Source of the DNA: Cyclaneusma minus | Lineage: Eukaryota > Ascomycota > Leotiomycetes > Marthamycetales > Marthamycetaceae | DNA: 64,000 nucleotides | Direction: 5' to 3' | NCBI GenBank assembly: GCA_037179335.1 | Contig: JAKZHN010000002.1 | Span: 2,083,518-2,147,517, forward strand | Shown here: one piece after another, positions 58,091-64,000 of the stretch | Numbering within the stretch: the first letter of the stretch is position 1 | Layout of the letters: every line of letters starts with the position of its first letter | Translations under genes and position numbers: made by a program | The notes under the pieces: model-generated | The model's database searches: none | The model's input: only the letters and a program-made list of their open reading frames with translations | What the model was told of the DNA's origin: nothing

Positions 58091-58150
58091 CCATCTTCGG
58101 CTTGAACGTCGCATCTTCAGCTTAAACGGCGCATCTTCAGCTTGAACCAC
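58091..58150. repeat. 20-bp tandem triplication
   Basis: Three units of CATCTTCAGCTTGAACGNCG, with small differences, follow one another. Confidence 0.9.
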
Positions 58151-59138
58151 GCAAACCAACACCCTCAGCCTCTCAGCTTCATTTCCCCCTTCGTCATCCC
58201 AAACCGTCCCCAGATAACCGATACCGTCGCAGCCTACTCTTCCACGCCCAGGGCTTCCGCATGCGTCCAGGCGGCTGCAGCTTCTCTATGCTTCACCAGA
58301 ACTGCCGCCACTCCGATGAAGGCTGTTACGCCCGCTAAGTCGGCGACCAAGAAGACTCCGAAGTCGGCCAAGGCAACGCCAAAGGCGGTGGCGATGGAGA
58401 TCCCGATGTCTCTGCCGTCGACGAGATTGCATATGACGCCGCCGATGAGACCGTGGCTGTCTTCTGTCGTTCAAGCATCTCTGCCGATCACAAAGCTCCG
58501 GCAAGCTTAGCACGAGCTTATCTCGAGTGATCTCGGCAAACTTTTCTGTCTCGCACGTCTACCCTCGCTCCCGACTTCTTCAGAGTCAGAGTCCGCTCCC
58601 ATGGAAAGCATGACTCTTCCGAACTCCACTGTCGACGTTTTCGCCTTCGCCCCTTTGTGTTTCCCCGTCATCTCACACTGTGCCCACAACAGAGAGAGAA
58701 TGGGAGTTGGTTTGAGACTGAAGGGAACATCCAGAGCAAGTGACCATGAGCAAGCCACTCCGTGTGAACTGGGCAGGTGCTCAGCATTTTTAGTGCATGG
58801 GGACGAGTCGCGCATGCACTCACTGCCATTGCTGCTCGACTTAGAGCTTCTTGACATTCTCAAAGGCAAGGCGTTGAGTGGCGGCGGCCACCCAGAATGA
58901 CATAGTCGAGAAAGTCATTGGTTGGCGCATTTTGGCGCATGATTGGCGCATTTGCACAAGGCAAGCAGGCACTTAGCCCTTTCCCCATGTCCCAGATCAT
59001 TGAGCGCGACGCTCTCTTAGATCTGCAACGGCCTCTCACGGCTGCGACTTGAGCTGCGCAAGCAGCACAAGATGACACCGCGCCAATTCAATCGCGTCCT
59101 CGAATCGCAGCTCTCTACTACCAGTGTTTCCGATAGTC

Positions 59139-59234
59139 TGAGACCGCGGTTTGGGCCCTAAACCGTATCGGTACGGTCTGAAACCATTTATAAAAGCTAT
59201 AAATCAAATTTATTTGGTCCAAACCACGGTCTCA
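59139..59234. repeat. inverted repeat at the edge of the subtelomeric AT-rich block
   Basis: TGAGACCGCGGTTTGGGCC (59139-59157) and GGTCCAAACCACGGTCTCA (59216-59234) are inverted copies differing at two transitions. Inside lies ACCGTATCGGTACGGT, itself nearly palindromic. It could be a short foldback element, the end of a DNA transposon, or a cruciform-forming boundary sequence. No clear target-site duplication is seen. Confidence 0.75.
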
Positions 59235-62200
59235 AAAGCTCTACCATGGTCGCCATGGTTTGCTATGCTAAAAATAGCCAAAAGCTGTTTTTGCTATATT
59301 TTATGTCTAATATTAAGCTTTAAATAATAGAATATTTAAATGAAATTAACGGTAATTTACTTCTATACCCTAAAAAAGTTTCATAATTACCGGGATACCC
59401 TACCAAGTTTCATTTATTATTAAAATACCCTATATTTTAGTAAAGACTTAATTATAATTTAAAAATAGCTTTAAAAATCCATTTTCTTATTTTATTATAC
59501 TATTTTAAACATTTTTATTAATATTTACAATATTTTTATATATTATTTTTCTATATATAGCGTAATAAATAAAAACATACAAAAATAAAATACGGCAATA
59601 ATTTGATTTATAGCATGCCAATAATTTGTAATTACTGCTATATTCTATTTTTACATATAATAATTTATATATTTTTTTTAAATTGGAAGCCTAAATATTT
59701 AATATTATAAATACCTATTAATCCAAAATATATTTATATATTTTAAATTAATTATCAAATAAATAATCTATTTTAAATTATTATTTAAAATCAAAATCAA
59801 AAATTTATAAAAAGTAGTAAAATAAAAGTAATTATTGCTATGCTATAAAAAAATATAATAGTAATTTAATTTGTTTTTTGTTATTTACAACTATTTATTA
59901 TTATTTTTATAATATGTATATTATAAAATCTCAATATAAGTAAAAATCCTTTTCTTTTTAAAATTATAAAAAGGAAAAAGGATTTTACAATTATAGAAAA
60001 TAATATTATATATGCATGATTTTTATTTATTTATGAAATAAATAGGTTTTATAAATAGCCCGTAATTTTTATATTGCTAGAATTTTTTTTAAGCCTTATA
60101 GCAATTTATAAATATAATTAGGGTTTGTTTTATTTTAATATTTTTTAAAAATTGTATTAGGATTTTTTTTATAATTTTTTATTTAAAACGGTTTTTTATA
60201 TGTAATATATTTTTAAATTTTTTAAATTACGTTTTTAAAAATAACTTGATAAATTTATTTGCAATTATACTTTTTAGAAATATATAAATAATTTGCTATT
60301 TGTTTTTATTTTTTAATTTACGTATAAATTAATAGGCTATATTAGTATATTTAAATTTTTTATAAAATCAAAAATTTTTAATTAAAATAATAGTTTTTCA
60401 ATTGTTATTTTTTATATTAATATAATATGGATTTTTGCCAATTAATTTATTATAATTTATATTTTTAAATATTTATTTAAGCTATTGGCCTTGCTTAATA
60501 TTGGCAATTGCAATAATATATTTAGTTTTGCAAATTAATATAATTATATTTTTTTGTTTTTTATTTAATTATAATATTGTTTTTTTCAAATAGTATTGCA
60601 ATAAATTTGCTAATGCTTTAATAATTAAAAAATAATTTATAAAAAGCATTATTAAATATTTTAAATTGGTTTTTAATAATATTCAATTTGCTTAATTTAT
60701 ATTTAATTTTGCGGCTTGCAATTGATTTAAAATAATAAAGCAATTATATTAAATTAATATTATAGTATTTGCAGGAATTTAATATAAATTAATTTAATTT
60801 GCCAATTGCAAGGCAAATATTTAATTGTATAAATATTATAGCAAATATAAATTTATTAAATTTTTACTAATAGGGATTTAATTTGTCTTGTTTTTTATTA
60901 TTTTTAACTGGTGCTATTATACTGGTATTATTTATTATAAATACTGGGTATAATTGTCTTTTGCTAATTAAAAAGCCGATTTTTTTATAAAAATTCTTAA
61001 TATATTGCTTTTAACTAATTTAAATAAATTTGGAACTTTTATTTTAAATTATTTTTATATTAAGAATTTTTTTAATTTTTTTTAAACTTTTGGCAATAAA
61101 GTTGTTTATCAATTGGAAATAGAATTTATTAAATTTAGCAATTATTTTGGCAGCAATAATAATATTATTAATATAAATTAAAATAAATATATTTATAATT
61201 TTGTAAATAAATAAATAAAAATTGCTGGAATTTTATTTAAATTTAAATTTGATTATTTTAAATTTAAATAGCAGATTTTAATTTTGGGCAGTTTATTTTA
61301 ATTTATATATTTTTTTATTTAATTAAAAAATATTATTTAATTAAATTATAATATTTTTAAATAAAGCTAAATAAAGAAATATGCAAAAAATGGATTTTAT
61401 AAAAGCGTTGCTAATATTAAAATAATAGCATTTAAGGTTTTTTTATGCTATAATAGCCAAGAGAATACAAAAAGTATCTATTTAAATTTAAGTTTTTATT
61501 TTATTTTAAATTTAATTGAAATTCGTAGCTATAAAGCGAGTTTTAAATTTATTAATTTCGCTATTAGAATTGATTTTAATAGTAAATATTTATTTAATAA
61601 AAATTAAATTAAGAGTGGTATTTATAGCAATTTTAATTTAAATATTATTAGCAAGGAGTTTTTTTAATTTATATATAATAGCCTTTTGCTATTGGTTTTT
61701 GTATAAAAAATTGGAAATGGCTTTTTTATAATTTTTTAAAATAAAGACGCTATAAATTATTTTAATAGAAATTAAAGCAATTTTTTTATTAGCTATTAAA
61801 GCTGCTATAATCTTTTTTTAAAAATTGTTTTATTTGCGGATTTTAATTTTAATAATATTGCATTTTAAATATTTGCAGTTATTAATTTTAAAAATTAGCT
61901 TTATATTAAAAAAGGAAATTATAGCAATATAGGCGCTATTTAATTTTATAGAATTATTTACCATTTTAAAAAAAATTAATTATATTAATATTTCTATTTA
62001 TTAAAAATTTAACTGGCATTATAGCTTTTGCAAAATTGGATACAAAATTAATATAATTGCTAGAATTATTAAATTTAAAATACAAGATAGCGTTATTTTA
62101 TTTTTTATAAAAATTTAAAAAAATTCGAAATAAAAATTATTATATTAAGCGCAGTTTTAATTGCTAATTTGAATTTGAAATAAATTTGCTTGGGCATTTA

Positions 62201-63540
62201 GTTTTCTAATTTTTTGCTTAGCAAAAATAAATTTATTAGGCAATTTATTGGGAACTTTTTAACGGCTATAGGAATTATTGAAAAGCTTTAAATTAAATAT
62301 ATTATTTTATAATCTTAAAATTATAGCTAATCAAAATATATTTATAAAATTGCGAATCTTTTTTTATTATATTTAGAATTATTTTTGCAATTAATATAAA
62401 TTAATATTTTGCAATTTTAAATATAAATATTATTTTTAGAAAATTTTCCAATTTATATTTTAATAAGGCTAATAATTTAGCTATTAATTTCGAATTCGAT
62501 TTTAATTTAATTTTAAATATATATTTTAATTATAGCGATCTTTAATTAAAATTTAATTGAAAAGCTAATATCATTTAATATAAATTGAATATAAATTTTG
62601 GCAATTTGTTTTTTCAGTTGTTTTATTTTATTAAAATAAATAAAAAATAATAATTACAAATTTAATATTATTTGCAAGTTTTTTTAATTAGCTTTCTAAT
62701 ATTATTATATTGGACGTTTTTTAATTTTTTGCCAATTCTTTTTTATATAAAAACATATTATATATATTTATATAATTTTTTATTGCAAAAGGCCAGAATT
62801 TATATATATAATTATTAATGATATTAAAAAGCTGTTAATTTTTGTATAAATCGAATAGATTTCTTTTATTAATATAAATTAATTTTAGCGGCTTTAATTT
62901 ATAATTAGTTATTTTTAAAAAAATATATTTCATATTTTACCAATATTATAAATTTTTATAATCCTTTTTTAAAATAATAATAATAATATAAATACAATTG
63001 ATTCTTGCTAAACCGAAATAAATATATTTTTAATAATTTCTTTTTATATAATTTGCTGTTAAATTTTTTTAAATTGCTTTAATTTTAATGTAAATTTGGG
63101 GTTTTTTAAATTTTCTTAAATTGGTTTTTAAAAATAATTAAATTTTTTATATTATAGCAAATAGCTATAATACATTTTTGCTATATTATAAAACCCATTT
63201 AATAAAAAAGCTTGGAAATTATAATTTATTCAAATAATTTTAATACCATTTTTATAAATATTTTTTAAAGCCATAAAAATCTGCTTTTAATTATTAGCTT
63301 AATTTATAGTTTATTTATTTAATATAATATATTAGGCCCTAATTTAGGCAAATATCCTAATTATAAACATCGAAAAGGCTATTAAATTCATATTTTTTAA
63401 TAAGTTTTTATATTTTTTTTAATATCCTGCCTTTAATATTTTTATTTTCCAATTCATTAATTTTATTTCGGCCTAAAAATTCTTTTATTTCTAATTTCGA
63501 TTTGAAAAAAATATATACAGTATTAAAAAAACTATACAGC
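59235..63540. other. AT-rich subtelomeric region
   Basis: It has extreme AT content with no coding frame, like the left block, and is presumably RIP-degraded repeats. I could not recognise a transposon domain. Near its left edge a 30-bp unit beginning ATACCCTA is repeated three times. Confidence 0.8.
59365..59440. repeat. 30-bp tandem repeat
   Basis: ATACCCTAAAAAAGTTTCAT (59365), ATACCCTACCAAGTTTCATT (59395) and ATACCCTATATTTTAG (59425) start exactly 30 bases apart. Confidence 0.75.
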
Positions 63541-63795
63541 TAGCCCAAGGTTCCCCCGAAAGGCCACTGGCCGAAGCAACCCGTCTAGACATAAAAACCT
63601 TTATATATTATAGCAAAAATATAATAAGGCGGCTTTTATATTGTTTCAATTTATAATTCGCTAGCCAAATTAGGCTTACCGCTGGGCTAATTCGGTCACC
63701 GCCCTACCTTTCCGGGCAGCAAATACCAAATTCGCTATTCAAAGCCCTAATCGCAAAACTAACCAGCGCATTAGAAACTAGGGGTAAAATGCGTG

Positions 63796-63832
<37 letters not shown>

Positions 63833-63873
63833 GAAACAAAAAACGAAACAAATAAAAAATACATGAAATCAAA
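63541..63873. other. telomere-adjacent segment with A(36) tract
   Basis: Base composition returns toward normal in two islands (63541-63600 and 63660-63790). An uninterrupted run of 36 A is at 63796-63831, followed by ACGAAACAAA-type A-rich spacer and the telomere at 63874. The order (GC-richer tail, poly(A), telomere) looks like the 3' end of a non-LTR retrotransposon or processed transcript next to the chromosome end. Confidence 0.6.
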
Positions 63874-64000
63874 TAGGGTTAGGGTTAGGGTTAGGGTTAG
63901 GGTTAGGGTTAGGGTTAGGGTTAGGGTTAGGGTTAGGGTTAGGGTTAGGGTTAGGGTTAGGGTTAGGGTTAGGGTTAGGGTTAGGGTTAGGGTTAGGGTT
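63874..64000 (+). repeat. telomere, (TTAGGG)n
   Basis: About 21 perfect TTAGGG units run to the window edge with no variant unit. G-rich strand orientation shows that the chromosome end lies to the right. Confidence 0.98.

Larger units (their letters stand above)
55812..59138. other. low-gene region with short duplications
   Basis: These 3.3 kb precede the subtelomere and have no convincing gene. They contain hairpin repeat copy 3, a 31-bp tandem duplication (56484-56543), a 17-bp one (57391-57424) and a 20-bp triplication (58091-58150). A minus-strand frame at 56265-56558 (PPPKVLIKYSKPPTELVERTQKHPIYSLL) and another near 57290-57420 look like decayed coding sequence. A Lys/Ala/Pro-rich plus-strand frame near 58317-58400 (TPAKSATKKTPKSAKATPKA) is histone-H1-like in composition but has no matching context. 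Confidence 0.5.

Noticed and set aside
58142..58510. Lys/Ala/Pro-rich frame resembling histone H1
   Set aside because: The resemblance is limited to about 25 residues of biased composition, and the frame ends in unrelated sequence.
17892..59138. Secondary-metabolite or effector gene cluster near the telomere
   Set aside because: The genes are housekeeping types; no synthase, regulator or secreted cysteine-rich protein was found.

Overview
The window is one end of a chromosome of a filamentous ascomycete. It finishes in about 21 TTAGGG repeats at the right edge. The genes carry many short introns (mostly 47-90 bp, GTRAGT donor, CAG or TAG acceptor), and the transposons show heavy C-to-T and G-to-A decay typical of repeat-induced point mutation (RIP). 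Together these point to Pezizomycotina, probably Dothideomycetes; the class is inference.

There are three compartments. Positions 1-17890 are extremely AT-rich and hold dead transposons: a copia-type gag remnant, a gypsy-type reverse transcriptase whose catalytic aspartates have become asparagines, an LTR pair 5.4 kb apart, and a long inverted repeat (5.65-6.16 kb against 17.26-17.89 kb). Positions 17892-59138 are the ordinary gene-bearing block. Positions 59235-63873 are again AT-rich subtelomere, ending in a 36-A run and then the telomere.

The gene block holds a truncated, frameshifted membrane-protein gene against the transposon edge; trimethyllysine dioxygenase (carnitine synthesis); proteasome ATPase Rpt2 divergent from a UBA-bearing ubiquitin-conjugating enzyme; a small unknown gene; a GH47 alpha-mannosidase; a Ytp1-like membrane protein; a peptidyl-tRNA hydrolase; the BAR protein Rvs161; an Alb1-like ribosome-biogenesis candidate; an ammonium transporter; a second (endophilin-like) BAR protein; an intron-containing tRNA-Met; a proline-rich unknown; an OCRL-like inositol 5-phosphatase; Dcp1; and a 133-residue unknown. 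Exon structures were worked out by eye from splice signals and family similarity, and exon sums keep the frame throughout.

Functional themes are membrane curvature and phosphoinositides (two BAR proteins and a 5-phosphatase) and ubiquitin-proteasome degradation (Rpt2 and E2 sharing one divergent promoter). No new defence or biosynthetic system is visible. The most unusual signals are a 19-bp-period repeat family found both between genes and inside the mannosidase intron, a three-base first exon in Rpt2, an 18-base exon in the dioxygenase, a small gene with a duplicated exon-intron unit, a three-copy GC-hairpin repeat beside a helicase-like fragment, and the poly(A) tract against the telomere.
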